64,000 nt of DNA from Citrobacter amalonaticus (GTDB lineage Bacteria > Pseudomonadota > Gammaproteobacteria > Enterobacterales > Enterobacteriaceae). The stretch spans positions 1,031,169-1,095,168 of the forward strand of contig NZ_PQMB01000002.1 in the NCBI RefSeq assembly GCF_002918555.1. Reading direction: 5' to 3'. The notes beneath the pieces were generated by a model. The model did not search any database, was not told the origin of the DNA, and was given only the letters and a program-made list of their open reading frames with translations. This document shows, piece after piece, positions 1-9,577 of this stretch (position 1 is its first letter; each line of letters opens with the position of its first letter). A program made the position numbers and the translations under genes.

Positions 1-381
1 CACAAAGCCGGCAGCATTAAAGACAGCTAGCATACTATAAGAGTCTCCAACAATTTCGGCTGTTAAATCCTCAATACTTCCGTCATCAAATCTAGCCTTA
101 ACCTCACAGTTCTCACCTATTTGACAAGATATTTGCCCTTTAGATAGTGTAAGTGCGGCCGTATTTGATATTTCCCCATCATTACTAACCAGAAGTATAT
201 CAAGAGATGCACCACCATCATATGGCGCTGAGTATTGATTTTTATTTTCTGATTGCAATGTAGAAGTATATGTAATGCTGTCCCTCATCTCATCCCGCAC
301 TTCTCCATATCGCCAGTCATTAGCATATAGCTGACCTGTCGACACAACGAGCATTGCAGCAGCAGTAAGAATCCTTTTCAC
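1..381 (-). CDS. Secreted TagO/VasI-like protein, C-terminus cut by window edge
   Basis: A reading frame on the minus strand starts with GTG at 381 (MKRILTAAAMLVV...) and stays open to the window edge, giving about 127 residues. The first ~20 residues form a signal peptide with a plausible cleavage after YA, so the product is periplasmic or secreted. The mature part has a Cys pair (SCQIGENC) followed by VKARFDDGS; a Cys-X5-Cys then RFDDG layout resembles the TagO/VasI type VI secretion accessory family and related prophage cargo proteins. That assignment is from recognition of the motif only. A GGGGAT stretch precedes the GTG. The composition is AT-richer than the core genes, fitting a transferred element. 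An ATG-only gene search would miss it. Confidence 0.6.
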   Translation of the reverse strand, partial: MKRILTAAAMLVVSTGQLYANDWRYGEVRDEMRDSITYTSTLQSENKNQYSAPYDGGASLDILLVSNDGEISNTAALTLSKGQISCQIGENCEVKARFDDGSIEDLTAEIVGDSYSMLAVFNAAGFV

Positions 382-463
382 ATTCCTATCCCCATCATTA
401 ACATTTGCACACAGGTTAGCACAGTGACAGTGAGAGACAATGTGGGCATCCTTGCCGCACTGG

Positions 464-796
464 TTAAGCCTCAAAGCCTGGCAAATACATTTGTACTTCA
501 TCAGCGACCCGGTCTTTCGCGGTGTGGAGTAGCTGTTTGCGACCGCCTCGCCCCCACCGGGCCATCTGGCTGGCGCACTGACTGATCGCCTTAGTTTCGC
601 TGTTGATCACGTGGTCGATTTTGTTCAGGCAGGACATAGCGCTGATACCAAGGCGCACTACAGTTCTGAAAACTTCATAAACTTCGATCTCAAACTCTGG
701 TTTTATCCATACTGCGTAGCGGATGGCCAGCAATTCAACGCCCCAGGCACCAGTTTCTTCGCCACCCTTTGTAACCCTAAGTGGTTGATTTGTTTC
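464..796 (-). pseudogene. KilA-N domain phage protein remnant
   Basis: The minus-strand frame from 796 to 464 reads GGEETGAWGVELLAIRYAVW, then KPEFEIEVYEVFR, which matches the core of KilA-N DNA-binding domains of phage antirepressor-type proteins (A-RYA-WI-PEF-V-F pattern). The C-terminal half (AISQCASQMARW, GGRKQLLHTAKDRVADE) is typical of lambdoid-phage KilA-N proteins. Upstream the frame is closed by a TAG at 797-799, with no start codon or ribosome site, so the N-terminal part of the domain is missing. The only start inside is a TTG at 733 in mid-domain, so I treat this as a decayed gene. Confidence 0.6.
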
Positions 797-936
797 CTAA
801 GCACTTTTTAGTGCTTTGGCTTTGAGGGCTTTCACGAAACGTTTTATTTGAGCGCTGCGGAGGAACACGCTGGGTCTTTGAGACTCGGTAGCCAGGCGAC
901 TAAGAGCCAGCATCTGTCATTTATGCGGTCTCTTCT

Positions 937-1629
937 AAAGGAGCAACTGATGACTGGGGATGGATAAAGTCGGCACCGGCAATCAAAACCAGAAAGCCGG
1001 TTAGTAAAAGAATCAGGTGGCTGACAAAGGATGAGGCTGAACGACTGATTGAATGTATGCCTGATAGCATTAAGCCTGTGGTTATATTTGCACTGGCTAC
1101 TGGCCTGCGCCGCTCCAACATCATTGATCTGGAGTGGCAGCAGGTCGATATGCAGAGAAAGGTTGCATGGGTAAATCCGGAGAACGCGAAGGCGGGCAAG
1201 GCTATCGGCGTGGATCTGAATGATACCGCATGCAGGGTGTTAAGGGATCAGATAGGGAGGAGTTCTCGATGGGTCTTTGCACACACCAAGGCCGCCACTC
1301 GTCCAGACGGAACGTTGACACCAGCGGTGAGAAAAATGCGTGTCGATGACAACAGCGCATGGAAGATTGGGCTGGAGAAAGCCGGCATTGATGATTTCAG
1401 GTTCCACGACCTGAGACATACCTGGGCAAGTTGGTTAATTCAGTCCGGAGTTCCGTTATCTGTTCTTCAGGAAATGGGCGAATGGGAAAGCATCGAAATG
1501 GTGCGTCGATATGCTCACCTGGCACCGAACCATTTAACTGAACATGCGAAGCAAATTGACTCTATTTTTGAGATTGATGTCCCAAATATGTCCCATCAAG
1601 GAAATAAGGAGGAAGTGAAAGAGGCGTAA
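937..1629 (+). pseudogene. Tyrosine integrase, 5'-truncated
   Basis: The C-terminal catalytic domain of a phage-type tyrosine recombinase. The catalytic set is present: Arg in ATGLRRSNI, the HxxR box in [11 protein letters not shown], and the nucleophile Tyr in [10 protein letters not shown]. Homology-like sequence starts near 945 ([13 protein letters not shown]); the frame is closed by a TAA at 901-903, and the core-binding and arm-binding domains (about 140 or more residues) are absent. An internal ATG at 1057 would make only 190 residues, too short for recombination. The gene converges on the argU 3' end, as expected for an element integrated there. Probably non-functional. Confidence 0.8.
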
Positions 1630-1644
1630 GTTATTGATTCATAA

Positions 1645-1721
<77 letters not shown>

Positions 1722-1998
1722 ATTGAAAAGTGATGGCTTTCATGCGGATGAAACGCGTGAATTATACGGTCAGTCCCTGATGAGTCAATGGCTTTTATTC
1801 TGGTTGCTGACGAAGTGTTCAAATATGCTGTTTTTATGAACGACAGCGAAAAAAACTAAAAAATTTCTGCCAGTAAAAACACGTTAAACCGGCCTCCGCT
1901 ACGGGTAAAACAGAAACGACACCTGACAGCGCGCTCCACTTCTGACAAAATAGTCACATCCCCTTTGACTTGAAGTAACAGATGGAATCCTCTCTCTG

Positions 1999-2865
1999 AT
2001 GGCAGCAAAAATTATTGACGGTAAAACGATTGCGCAGCAGGTACGCTCTGAGGTTGCTCAAAAAGTTCAGGCGCGTATTGCGGCCGGACTGCGGGCACCC
2101 GGACTGGCGGTTGTGCTGGTAGGCAGCAATCCAGCTTCGCAGATTTATGTTGCGAGCAAGCGTAAAGCCTGTGATGAGGTGGGATTCGTCTCCCGCTCTT
2201 ACGATCTGCCGGAAACCACCAGCGAGGCAGAGCTGCTGGAGCTGATTGATACGCTCAATGCGGATAACACCATCGACGGTATTCTGGTGCAGTTGCCGCT
2301 ACCGGCGGGTATCGACAATGTCAAAGTGCTGGAACGTATCGATCCCGATAAAGATGTGGATGGATTCCATCCTTACAACGTTGGCCGACTGTGCCAGCGT
2401 GCGCCGCGCCTGCGTCCCTGTACGCCACGCGGCATTGTCACCCTGCTTGAGCGTTACAACATTGATCTCTACGGGCTGAATGCGGTGGTCATTGGCGCGT
2501 CTAACATCGTTGGTCGCCCGATGAGCATGGAATTGCTGCTGGCAGGCTGCACCACCACGGTGACTCACCGCTTCACAAAAAACCTGCGTCACCATGTTGA
2601 ACACGCCGACCTGCTGGTCGTTGCCGTAGGCAAGCCCGGTTTTATTCCTGGTGAATGGATTAAAGAAGGGGCAATCGTTGTTGATGTCGGCATCAACCGG
2701 CTGGAAAATGGCAAGGTTGTCGGTGACGTGGTCTTTGAAGATGCCGCTGCGCACGCATCATATATTACACCGGTGCCAGGCGGCGTCGGTCCAATGACCG
2801 TTGCCACGCTAATCGAAAACACGCTGCAGGCGTGTGTTGAATATCACGATCCACAGGATAAATAA
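1999..2865 (+). CDS. folD: Methylenetetrahydrofolate dehydrogenase/cyclohydrolase
   Basis: Bifunctional cytosolic enzyme that oxidises 5,10-methylene-THF to methenyl-THF with NADP and hydrolyses it to 10-formyl-THF, feeding purine and formyl-Met synthesis. The 288 residues match E. coli FolD length. The active-site Tyr50 and Lys54 sit in [10 protein letters not shown], and the family signature [12 protein letters not shown] is near residue 260. A Rossmann cofactor site follows [10 protein letters not shown]. The next gene ybcJ starts one base after the stop, so the two are probably co-transcribed. The same folD-argU neighbourhood exists in E. coli. Confidence 0.97.
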   Translation: MAAKIIDGKTIAQQVRSEVAQKVQARIAAGLRAPGLAVVLVGSNPASQIYVASKRKACDEVGFVSRSYDLPETTSEAELLELIDTLNADNTIDGILVQLPLPAGIDNVKVLERIDPDKDVDGFHPYNVGRLCQRAPRLRPCTPRGIVTLLERYNIDLYGLNAVVIGASNIVGRPMSMELLLAGCTTTVTHRFTKNLRHHVEHADLLVVAVGKPGFIPGEWIKEGAIVVDVGINRLENGKVVGDVVFEDAAAHASYITPVPGGVGPMTVATLIENTLQACVEYHDPQDK

Positions 2866-2866
2866 C

Positions 2867-3079
2867 ATGGCGACATTTTCTTTAGGCAAGCACCCGCACG
2901 TTGAGCTGTGCGATTTGCTTAAACTGGAAGGCTGGAGCGAAAGCGGCGCTCAGGCGAAAATTACCATCGCTGAAGGCCTGGTGAAGGTTGATGGCGCGGT
3001 AGAAACCCGTAAACGCTGCAAAATCGTTGCCGGGCAGACGGTAACGTTTGAAGGCCAGAGCGTCAACGTCGTCGCGTAA
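2867..3079 (+). CDS. ybcJ: S4-like RNA-binding protein YbcJ
   Basis: A 70-residue protein with the compact S4-type RNA-binding fold: the GAQAKITIAEGLVKVDG segment is the S4 helix-turn-strand and is followed by a basic ETRKRCK loop. Length and sequence match E. coli YbcJ, an RNA-binding protein of unknown target. I chose the ATG at 2867, one base after the folD stop; the frame also opens earlier at 2834 but that would overlap folD and has no homologous residues. Confidence 0.93.
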   Translation: MATFSLGKHPHVELCDLLKLEGWSESGAQAKITIAEGLVKVDGAVETRKRCKIVAGQTVTFEGQSVNVVA

Positions 3080-3088
3080 TTCCAGACG

Positions 3089-3125
3089 CCGGATAACGGT
3101 TAATTCCTTATCCGGTCGTTTCTCC
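3089..3125 (+). terminator. Terminator after folD-ybcJ
   Basis: A perfect 8-bp stem (CCGGATAA at 3089-3096 with TTATCCGG at 3108-3115) with an 11-base loop is followed by a T-rich run, ten bases after the ybcJ stop. This is a likely intrinsic terminator of the folD-ybcJ unit. Confidence 0.6.
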
Positions 3126-3201
3126 CATTTTCAGATAAGTACTTCACCCTCACTTCACAGCACGCTGTTAGCATATTGTTTTCTCATACGAAGCTATCAT
3201 C

Positions 3202-3726
3202 ATGCCAACCATTGTTACCCACGCCGCCGTGCCTCTTTGTCTGGGATTAGGTCTGGGACTCAAAGTCATCCCCCCTCGCCTGCTCTTTGCGGGCATCGCC
3301 CTTGCGATGCTGCCAGACGCGGACGTCCTGTCGTTTAAATTCGGCGTTGCCTACGGCAACGTGTTTGGTCATCGTGGATTTACCCACTCATTACTGTTCG
3401 CGTTTGTGCTACCACTGCTCTGCGTTATCGCCGGGCGACGATGGTTTAAAACCGGGCTGATTCGCTGCTGGCTGTTTCTAACGGTTTCGCTGTTGTCACA
3501 CAGCCTGCTGGATTCCATAACGACAGGTGGGAAAGGCGTGGGCTGGCTCTGGCCCTGGTCAGATGAACGCTTTTTTGCGCCCTGGCAGGTTATCAAGGTC
3601 GCGCCGTTTGCGTTATCGCGCTATACCACGCCGTACGGGCATCAGGTGATCGTATCTGAATTGATGTGGGTGTGGCTACCGGGCGCTGTGGTGATGGGCG
3701 TGCTGTGGTGGTACAGAAGGCATTAA
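3202..3726 (+). CDS. ybcI: YdjM-family inner-membrane metal-dependent hydrolase YbcI
   Basis: A 174-residue membrane protein of the family also represented by LexA-regulated YdjM. Conserved metal-ligand type motifs are visible: THAAVPL near the N-terminus, MLPDADVL, GHRGFTHS and SHSLLDSITTGG, each with His or Asp residues between hydrophobic helices (about four membrane segments by eye). It matches E. coli YbcI in length and in its position after ybcJ. The substrate is not established. It is separated from cysS by a REP palindrome and converges with it. Confidence 0.9.
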   Translation: MPTIVTHAAVPLCLGLGLGLKVIPPRLLFAGIALAMLPDADVLSFKFGVAYGNVFGHRGFTHSLLFAFVLPLLCVIAGRRWFKTGLIRCWLFLTVSLLSHSLLDSITTGGKGVGWLWPWSDERFFAPWQVIKVAPFALSRYTTPYGHQVIVSELMWVWLPGAVVMGVLWWYRRH

Positions 3727-3731
3727 TTATA

Positions 3732-3809
3732 CCGGATGGCGCACGCTTATCAGGCCTACCGGTCAAGCCGTTGTAGGCCGGATAAGACGCTGCGCGCCGC
3801 CATCCGGCA
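3732..3809. repeat. REP/BIME palindromic element
   Basis: Two inverted REP units (CCGGATGGCGCACGC ... GCGCGCCGCCATCCGG) enclose the common REP words GGCCTAC and GTAGGCCGGATAAGACGC. It sits between the convergent ybcI and cysS genes, as usual for REP elements. Confidence 0.85.
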
Positions 3810-3815
3810 ATAGTA

Positions 3816-5201
3816 TTATTTACGCCGCCAGGTGGTTCCCTGCGGACCATCTTCCAGCACGATGCCCATCTCGTTCAGACGATCGCGCGCCGCGTCTGCC
3901 GCCGCCCAGTCTCTTGCTTTACGGGCATCGAGACGCTGTTGAATCAACGCTTCAATTTCTGCCACTTCCCCATCGTCGGCCTGTGCGCCGCTCTGCAGGA
4001 ATGCTTCTGGCTCCTGCTCCAGCAGACCCAGCACGCCGGAGATCTTACGCAGATGTGACGCCATCGCGTTCGCGGCCTCCGCATCTTCCCCCTTCAGACG
4101 GTTCACCTCACGCGCCATATCAAACAGGACGGAGTAAGCTTCCGGGGTATTGAAATCGTCGTCCATCGCCTCAACAAAACGCGCCTCAAAGGCTTCGCCA
4201 CCGGCAGGTGCAACAGATTTATCCGTTCCACGCAGCGCGGTGTACAGACGCTCCAGCGCGGAGCGCGCCTGCTTCAGGTTCTCTTCGCTGTAGTTCAGCT
4301 GGCTGCGATAGTGACCGGACATCAGGAAGTAACGCACCGTTTCCGCGTCGTAGTACTTCAGCACGTCACGTACGGTAAAGAAGTTGCCCAGCGATTTGGA
4401 CATCTTCTCACGATCGACCATCACCATGCCGGAGTGCATCCAGTAATTGACATACTCACCGTCATGGGCGCAGGTCGACTGGGCGATTTCGTTTTCATGG
4501 TGCGGAAACATCAGATCCGAACCGCCGCCGTGAATATCAAAATGGTTGCCCAGCTGTTTACAGTTCATGGCTGAACATTCGATGTGCCAGCCAGGACGAC
4601 CCGCTCCCCACGGCGACGGCCAGCTCGGTTCGCCCTCTTTCGACATCTTCCACAAGACGAAGTCCATCGGATTGCGTTTTACGTCAACCACGTCAACGCG
4701 CGCCCCCGCCTGCAACTGATCCAGATCCTGGCGAGAGAGCTGACCATAGTTCGGGTCGGTCGGGACATCGAACATCACGTCACCATTGTCCGCCACATAA
4801 GCGTGACCTTTGGCAATCAGCTGTTCGGTGATTTCAATAATTTCGGTGATATGGTGCGTCGCTCGCGGTTCCAGATCCGGGCGCAGAATATTCAGCGCGT
4901 CAAAATCCTTGTGCATTTCGGCGATCATGCGATCGACAAGCTGCACAAAGCTTTCACCGTTTTCGTTGGCGCGCTTAATAATTTTGTCGTCGATATCGGT
5001 AATGTTTCGCACGTACTTCAGCTTATAGCCCAGGAAGCGCAGATAGCGCGCGACCACGTCGAAAGCGACAAAGGTTCGTCCGTGACCAATATGACAGAGA
5101 TCGTAAACGGTAATACCACACACGTACATGCCGACTTCCCCGGCATGAATAGGTTTGAATTCCTCTTTTTGGCGCGTCAGTGTATTAAAGATTTTTAACA
5201 T
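3816..5201 (-). CDS. cysS: Cysteinyl-tRNA synthetase
   Basis: Class I aminoacyl-tRNA synthetase that charges tRNA-Cys in the cytosol. The 461 residues equal the E. coli length. Zinc ligand Cys28 is in YVCGITVYD, the HIGH motif is at 37-40 and the KMSKS motif at about 266-270; further zinc ligands are in HIECSAMN and FPHHENE. I chose the ATG at 5201 ([10 protein letters not shown]); an upstream extension to 5276 in the same frame is unrelated to the family and runs into the ppiB promoter region. Divergent from ppiB. Confidence 0.97.
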   Translation of the reverse strand: MLKIFNTLTRQKEEFKPIHAGEVGMYVCGITVYDLCHIGHGRTFVAFDVVARYLRFLGYKLKYVRNITDIDDKIIKRANENGESFVQLVDRMIAEMHKDFDALNILRPDLEPRATHHITEIIEITEQLIAKGHAYVADNGDVMFDVPTDPNYGQLSRQDLDQLQAGARVDVVDVKRNPMDFVLWKMSKEGEPSWPSPWGAGRPGWHIECSAMNCKQLGNHFDIHGGGSDLMFPHHENEIAQSTCAHDGEYVNYWMHSGMVMVDREKMSKSLGNFFTVRDVLKYYDAETVRYFLMSGHYRSQLNYSEENLKQARSALERLYTALRGTDKSVAPAGGEAFEARFVEAMDDDFNTPEAYSVLFDMAREVNRLKGEDAEAANAMASHLRKISGVLGLLEQEPEAFLQSGAQADDGEVAEIEALIQQRLDARKARDWAAADAARDRLNEMGIVLEDGPQGTTWRRK

Positions 5202-5374
5202 CGAAGATTCCGTGTAAGACGTGTGTGGATAACAAAGTCTGTATAATACCCATAATTTGAACCGGAAGCAGCACACTTTGCGAGGTGATCGCCGCTTGCG
5301 GTTATGCTATAACACCCCCCTAACTCTGACCTCTGTCAGGTCTAAGCACCACAATATCGGAACAGGATGCAAAA

Positions 5375-5869
5375 ATGGTTACTTTCCACACTAATCACGG
5401 CGATATCGTAATCAAGACTTTTGATGATAAAGCGCCTGAAACAGTTAAAAACTTCCTGGACTACTGTCGCGAAGGTTTTTACAACAACACCATTTTCCAC
5501 CGTGTCATTAACGGTTTCATGATCCAGGGCGGCGGTTTCGAGCCGGGCATGAAGCAAAAAGCGACCAAAGAAGCGATCAAAAACGAAGCCAACAACGGTC
5601 TGAAAAACACCCGTGGTACGCTTGCAATGGCGCGGACTCAGGCTCCGCACTCCGCAACAGCTCAGTTCTTCATCAACGTTGCTGACAACGACTTCCTGAA
5701 CTTCTCCGGCGAAAGCATGCAGGGCTGGGGCTACTGCGTATTTGCCGAAGTGGTTGAAGGTATGGACGTAGTGGACAAAATCAAAGGCGTTTCTACTGGT
5801 CGTAGCGGCATGCACCAGGACGTACCGAAAGAAGACGTCATCATTGAAAACGTGACCGTCAGCGAGTAA
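5375..5869 (+). CDS. ppiB: Peptidyl-prolyl cis-trans isomerase B (cyclophilin)
   Basis: Cytoplasmic cyclophilin accelerating proline isomerisation during folding. It has 164 residues, no signal peptide, and the catalytic arginine in [13 protein letters not shown] (Arg43, Phe48, Gln51). The later [14 protein letters not shown] segment belongs to the same active-site groove. It is followed by lpxH two bases after its stop, so they form an operon. Confidence 0.96.
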   Translation: MVTFHTNHGDIVIKTFDDKAPETVKNFLDYCREGFYNNTIFHRVINGFMIQGGGFEPGMKQKATKEAIKNEANNGLKNTRGTLAMARTQAPHSATAQFFINVADNDFLNFSGESMQGWGYCVFAEVVEGMDVVDKIKGVSTGRSGMHQDVPKEDVIIENVTVSE

Positions 5870-5871
5870 TC

Positions 5872-6594
5872 GTGGCGACACTGTTTATCGCAGATCTGCA
5901 TCTGCAAACAGAAGAACCGGCGATCGTCGCCGGTTTTCTGCGCTTTTTAGGCGGGGAAGCACGCGAGGCTGATGCGCTGTATATTCTTGGCGATCTCTTT
6001 GAAGCCTGGATTGGCGATGACGATCCCAACCCGCTGCACCGTGAAATGGCGGTCGCCATTAAGGCCGTCGTGGATTCCGGCGTTCCCTGCTTCTTTATTC
6101 ATGGTAACCGTGACTTTTTGCTCGGCAAGCGTTTTGCCCATGAGAGCGGTATTACCCTGTTGCCGCAGGAAAAAGTAATCAGTCTGTACGGTCGCGATGT
6201 GCTGATTATGCACGGCGATACGCTCTGTACCGATGATGCCGGTTATCAGGCGTTCCGTGCCAAAGTGCACAAACCGTGGCTACAAACGCTGTTCCTCTCT
6301 CTGCCGTTATTTATTCGCAATCGAATTGCCGCCAAAATGCGTGCGGGCAGTAAAGCCGCCAACAGCAGCAAATCGCTGGAAATCATGGACGTTAATACGC
6401 AGGCCGTAATAGCTGAAATGGAAAAACACCGTGTGCAATGGCTGATTCACGGTCATACCCATCGCCCGGACGTGCATACCTTAACAGCCAACGGGAAACC
6501 CGCATTCCGCGTTGTTTTAGGCGCGTGGCATACAGAAGGTTCGATGGTCAAAGTGACGCCGAACGACGTTGAGTTAATCGCCTTTCCGTTTTAA
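5872..6594 (+). CDS. lpxH: UDP-2,3-diacylglucosamine diphosphatase
   Basis: Fourth enzyme of lipid A synthesis: a calcineurin-like metallophosphoesterase that splits UDP-2,3-diacylglucosamine to lipid X and UMP at the inner face of the membrane. Metal-binding motifs in order: ADLHL (residues 7-11), [22 protein letters not shown] and HGHTHRP. The protein is 240 residues, as in E. coli. The start is GTG at 5872, two bases after ppiB; E. coli lpxH also starts with GTG. Confidence 0.96.
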   Translation: MATLFIADLHLQTEEPAIVAGFLRFLGGEAREADALYILGDLFEAWIGDDDPNPLHREMAVAIKAVVDSGVPCFFIHGNRDFLLGKRFAHESGITLLPQEKVISLYGRDVLIMHGDTLCTDDAGYQAFRAKVHKPWLQTLFLSLPLFIRNRIAAKMRAGSKAANSSKSLEIMDVNTQAVIAEMEKHRVQWLIHGHTHRPDVHTLTANGKPAFRVVLGAWHTEGSMVKVTPNDVELIAFPF

Positions 6595-6625
6595 CACCGC
6601 CGCCAGATTGCCCGTCATATAGCCT

Positions 6626-6641
6626 ACGCAACCGTTTTCCT
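6626..6641 (+). promoter_or_regulatory. PurR operator of purEK
   Basis: The 16-mer ACGCAACCGTTTTCCT matches the PurR palindrome (ACGCAAACGTTTGCGT pattern) and the site known upstream of E. coli purE. It lies about 70 bases before the purE start. PurR with hypoxanthine or guanine would repress purEK through it. Confidence 0.85.
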
Positions 6642-6712
6642 TGCATTATTTCCGTGCTATTCTCTGTGGCCTCATAAGTCGAGTGTTGTGCACCACAGGA
6701 GTTTTCCGACGC

Positions 6713-7222
6713 ATGTCTTCCCGCAATAATCCGGCGCGTGTCGCCATCGTGATGGGGTCCAAAAGCGACTGGGCCACTATGCAGTTCGCCGCCGAAATTT
6801 TCGAAATCCTGAACGTTCCACACCACGTAGAAGTCGTCTCTGCTCACCGCACCCCCGACAGGCTGTTCAGCTTTGCCGAAAGCGCCGAAGAGAACGGTTA
6901 TCAGGTGATTATCGCTGGTGCAGGCGGCGCGGCGCATCTGCCGGGAATGATTGCAGCGAAAACGCTGGTGCCGGTACTGGGCGTGCCGGTGCAAAGCGCG
7001 GCCCTGAGCGGCGTCGACAGTCTCTATTCTATTGTGCAAATGCCGCGCGGCATTCCGGTCGGAACGCTGGCTATCGGTAAAGCTGGCGCGGCTAATGCGG
7101 CGCTGTTGGCGGCACAGATTCTGGCAACGCACGATAAAGAGCTGCATCAGCGTCTGAACGACTGGCGCAAAGCGCAAACGGATGAGGTTCTTGAAAATCC
7201 GGATCCGCGGGGTGACGCATGA
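6713..7222 (+). CDS. purE: N5-carboxyaminoimidazole ribonucleotide mutase
   Basis: Moves the carboxyl group of N5-CAIR to give CAIR in purine synthesis, acting with PurK. The 169-residue product begins [26 protein letters not shown] includes the catalytic His45, and [10 protein letters not shown] forms the nucleotide-phosphate loop. I chose ATG 6713 because an upstream in-frame ATG at 6641 would run through the PurR operator and promoter and is not conserved. It overlaps purK by four bases (ATGA), indicating translational coupling. Confidence 0.96.
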   Translation: MSSRNNPARVAIVMGSKSDWATMQFAAEIFEILNVPHHVEVVSAHRTPDRLFSFAESAEENGYQVIIAGAGGAAHLPGMIAAKTLVPVLGVPVQSAALSGVDSLYSIVQMPRGIPVGTLAIGKAGAANAALLAAQILATHDKELHQRLNDWRKAQTDEVLENPDPRGDA

Positions 7223-8286
7223 AGCAGGTTTGCGTGCTGGGCAACGGTCAGTTAGGACGTATGCTGCGTCAGGCAGGCGAGCCGCTGGGCATCGCCGTCT
7301 GGCCGGTCGGACTGGATGCGGAACCCAGCGCTGTGCCCGTTCAGCAAAGCGTGATTACCGCTGAAATCGAACGCTGGCCGGAGACGGCGCTTACCCGTGA
7401 GCTGGCGCGCCATCCGGCCTTTGTTAACCGTGACGTGTTTCCGGTTATCGCTGACCGTCTGACGCAAAAGCAGCTTTTTGACAAACTCTCTCTGCCGACG
7501 GCGCCCTGGCAACTGCTGGCAAGCCGCGATGAATGGCCCGCCGTGTTTGCGCGACTGGGCGAACTGGCCATCGTCAAGCGACGCGTCGGGGGTTACGATG
7601 GTCGTGGACAATGGCGTTTACGTCACGATGAAACCGACCCGCTCCCGGATGACTGCTACGGCGAATGCATCGTTGAGCAAGGCATCAACTTCTCCGGGGA
7701 AGTCTCCCTGGTCGGCGCGCGCGCCCATGACGGCAGGACCGTATTCTACCCGCTAACGCACAACCTGCATCAGGACGGGATTTTGCGTACCAGCGTGGCG
7801 TTTCCGCAGGCCAACGCGAAACAGCAGGCTCAGGCCGAAGCGATGCTTTCCGCCATTATGCAGGAGCTGGGTTACGTCGGTGTGATGGCGATGGAGTGCT
7901 TTATCACGCCGGAAGGTTTGTTGATCAACGAGCTGGCCCCACGCGTGCACAACAGCGGACACTGGACGCAAAACGGCGCCAGTATCAGCCAGTTTGAGCT
8001 GCACCTGCGTGCGATTACGGGTCTGCCGCTACCGACGCCGGTCGTGGACAGTCCGTCGGTGATGGTGAACCTTATTGGCAGTGAACTGAATTATGACTGG
8101 CTGAAACTGCCGCTGGTCCATCTGCACTGGTACGACAAAGAGGTTCGTCCGGGACGAAAAGTCGGTCACCTGAACCTGACGGACAGCGATACGTCCCGCC
8201 TCAGCGCCACGCTCGAAGCGCTGGCACCCCTGCTGCCGCCGGAATATGCCAGCGGCATTATCTGGGCGCAAAGTAAGCTTAAATAA
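7219..8286 (+). CDS. purK: N5-carboxyaminoimidazole ribonucleotide synthase
   Basis: ATP-grasp ligase that carboxylates AIR with bicarbonate and ATP to N5-CAIR. It is 355 residues long; the N-terminal [11 protein letters not shown] is the Rossmann-like opening, [13 protein letters not shown] is the ATP-grasp loop, and [14 protein letters not shown] carries the metal-binding Glu and Asn. It shares the PurR-regulated promoter with purE. In E. coli an allantoin gene cluster follows between here and selU; in this genome only an ERIC-like repeat separates them. Confidence 0.96.
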   Translation: MKQVCVLGNGQLGRMLRQAGEPLGIAVWPVGLDAEPSAVPVQQSVITAEIERWPETALTRELARHPAFVNRDVFPVIADRLTQKQLFDKLSLPTAPWQLLASRDEWPAVFARLGELAIVKRRVGGYDGRGQWRLRHDETDPLPDDCYGECIVEQGINFSGEVSLVGARAHDGRTVFYPLTHNLHQDGILRTSVAFPQANAKQQAQAEAMLSAIMQELGYVGVMAMECFITPEGLLINELAPRVHNSGHWTQNGASISQFELHLRAITGLPLPTPVVDSPSVMVNLIGSELNYDWLKLPLVHLHWYDKEVRPGRKVGHLNLTDSDTSRLSATLEALAPLLPPEYASGIIWAQSKLK

Positions 8287-8291
8287 CGCCT

Positions 8292-8414
8292 GTATACGCT
8301 AAATAATTCGAGTTGCGGGACAAAACGCGTTGTCGTTCTGAACAGCGATTGCGCTGGCCCCGCAGGGGCGAGTAACGCGGCAACGCATCTGCAACCTGAA
8401 GTATGACGAGTATA
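8292..8414. repeat. ERIC-like intergenic repeat
   Basis: The ends TAAATAATTCGAGTTGC and GCAACCTGAAGTATGACGAG are the imperfect inverted ends of ERIC/IRU elements, finishing in TATA on both sides. The central part does not show the standard ERIC core. It fills most of the gap between purK and selU. Confidence 0.65.
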
Positions 8415-8503
8415 ATACCTGGGGGGAGAATCTTTCCTTCCCCCTTTCTCCCCTCAGCGCGTAAAATCCCCTCCATTGCTGTTTTTTATTTTCAGGATTC
8501 AAC

Positions 8504-9577
8504 ATGAACGATGGGACGGACTATCGCGCGATTCTGCTCACCGATACCCCTTTAATCGATGTACGTGCCCCCATTGAGTTTCAACAGGGCGCAATGCCGG
8601 GCGCAATCAACCTGCCCTTAATGAATGATGACGAACGCGTCGCCGTCGGTACCTGTTACAAACGTCAGGGCCCGGAGGCCGCGCTGGCGTTAGGTCATCG
8701 ACTCGTTTCCGGCGAGCAACGCCAGCAGCGTCTGGACGCCTGGCGGGAAGCCTGTCAGCTGCGCCCGGAAGGCTATCTCTGCTGCGCGCGCGGCGGTCAA
8801 CGCTCGCATATCGTCCAGCAGTGGCTGCGTGAATCGGGGATTGACTACCCGCTTATTCAGGGCGGCTATAAAGCGCTGCGCCAGGCGGCAATTCAGATCA
8901 CCGAAGAGCGAGTGCAAAAGCCCATTATCTTAATTGGCGGATGCACCGGTAGCGGTAAAACGCAGCTGGTGCAGCAACAGCCAAACGGCGTGGATCTCGA
9001 AGGCCTGGCGCATCACCGTGGCTCATCATTTGGTCGCACGCTAACGCCACAGCTTTCTCAGGCGAGTTTTGAAAACCTGCTGGCGGTAGAATTGTTAAAA
9101 AAGGATGCCCCACGCTGGGTTCTTGAAGATGAAGGTCGGATGATCGGTGCCAACCACCTGCCGGAATGCTTACGTGAACAAATGGCGCAGGCGTCGATTG
9201 CGGTGGTGGAAGATCCGTTTGAACTGCGTCTGGAAAGGCTGCGTGAGGAGTACTTCACGCGTATGCATCATGATTTTACCCACGCTTACGGTGAAGAACG
9301 CGGCTGGCTGGAGTACAGCGAATACCTGCATCACGGGCTTGCCGCCATTCAGCGCCGCCTTGGTTTGCAGCGGTTTAAGGAGCTGACGGCAAAGCTTGAT
9401 ATTGCACTGAGGGAGCAACAGACCAGCGGCAGCACCGACAAACATATGGCGTGGCTGGTGCCGTTGTTGAACGAATATTACGATCCGATGTATCGCTACC
9501 AGCTGGAAAAGAAAGCCGCGAAAATTGTCTTTCGCGGCTCGTGGCAGGAGGTTGCTGCGTGGCTTAACGCGCAGTGA
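8504..9577 (+). CDS. selU: tRNA 2-selenouridine/geranyl-2-thiouridine synthase
   Basis: Replaces sulfur by selenium in the wobble 2-thiouridine of tRNA-Lys, -Glu and -Gln via a geranylated intermediate. Residues ~10-130 form a rhodanese domain with the catalytic Cys94 in CCARGGQRS; a P-loop GCTGSGKT lies at 146-153 and heads the C-terminal nucleotide-binding domain. The length of 357 is close to the 364 of E. coli YbbB. It ends base-to-base against the convergent sfbC gene. Confidence 0.94.
   Translation: MNDGTDYRAILLTDTPLIDVRAPIEFQQGAMPGAINLPLMNDDERVAVGTCYKRQGPEAALALGHRLVSGEQRQQRLDAWREACQLRPEGYLCCARGGQRSHIVQQWLRESGIDYPLIQGGYKALRQAAIQITEERVQKPIILIGGCTGSGKTQLVQQQPNGVDLEGLAHHRGSSFGRTLTPQLSQASFENLLAVELLKKDAPRWVLEDEGRMIGANHLPECLREQMAQASIAVVEDPFELRLERLREEYFTRMHHDFTHAYGEERGWLEYSEYLHHGLAAIQRRLGLQRFKELTAKLDIALREQQTSGSTDKHMAWLVPLLNEYYDPMYRYQLEKKAAKIVFRGSWQEVAAWLNAQ

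Larger units (their letters stand above)
1..1644. mobile_element. Remnant end of an integrative element or prophage at argU
   Basis: This stretch lies between the window edge and the 3' end of a tRNA-Arg gene. It contains a partial secreted accessory protein, a broken KilA-N gene and an integrase lacking its N-terminal part. Its integrase ends only 15 bases from the tRNA CCA, the usual arrangement for tyrosine-recombinase elements that insert into tRNA 3' ends (E. coli prophage DLP12 uses the same tRNA next to folD). All protein-coding content I can recognise here is phage-like or accessory. The other end of the element is outside the window, so its size and att duplication cannot be seen. 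Confidence 0.75.

Noticed and set aside
464-733. 89-codon frame starting at TTG as a real gene
   Set aside because: The TTG lies in mid KilA-N domain and coding similarity continues upstream to a stop at 797, so it is a remnant.
4584-5198. 204-codon plus-strand frame
   Set aside because: Mirror frame of cysS, which has all synthetase motifs on the other strand.
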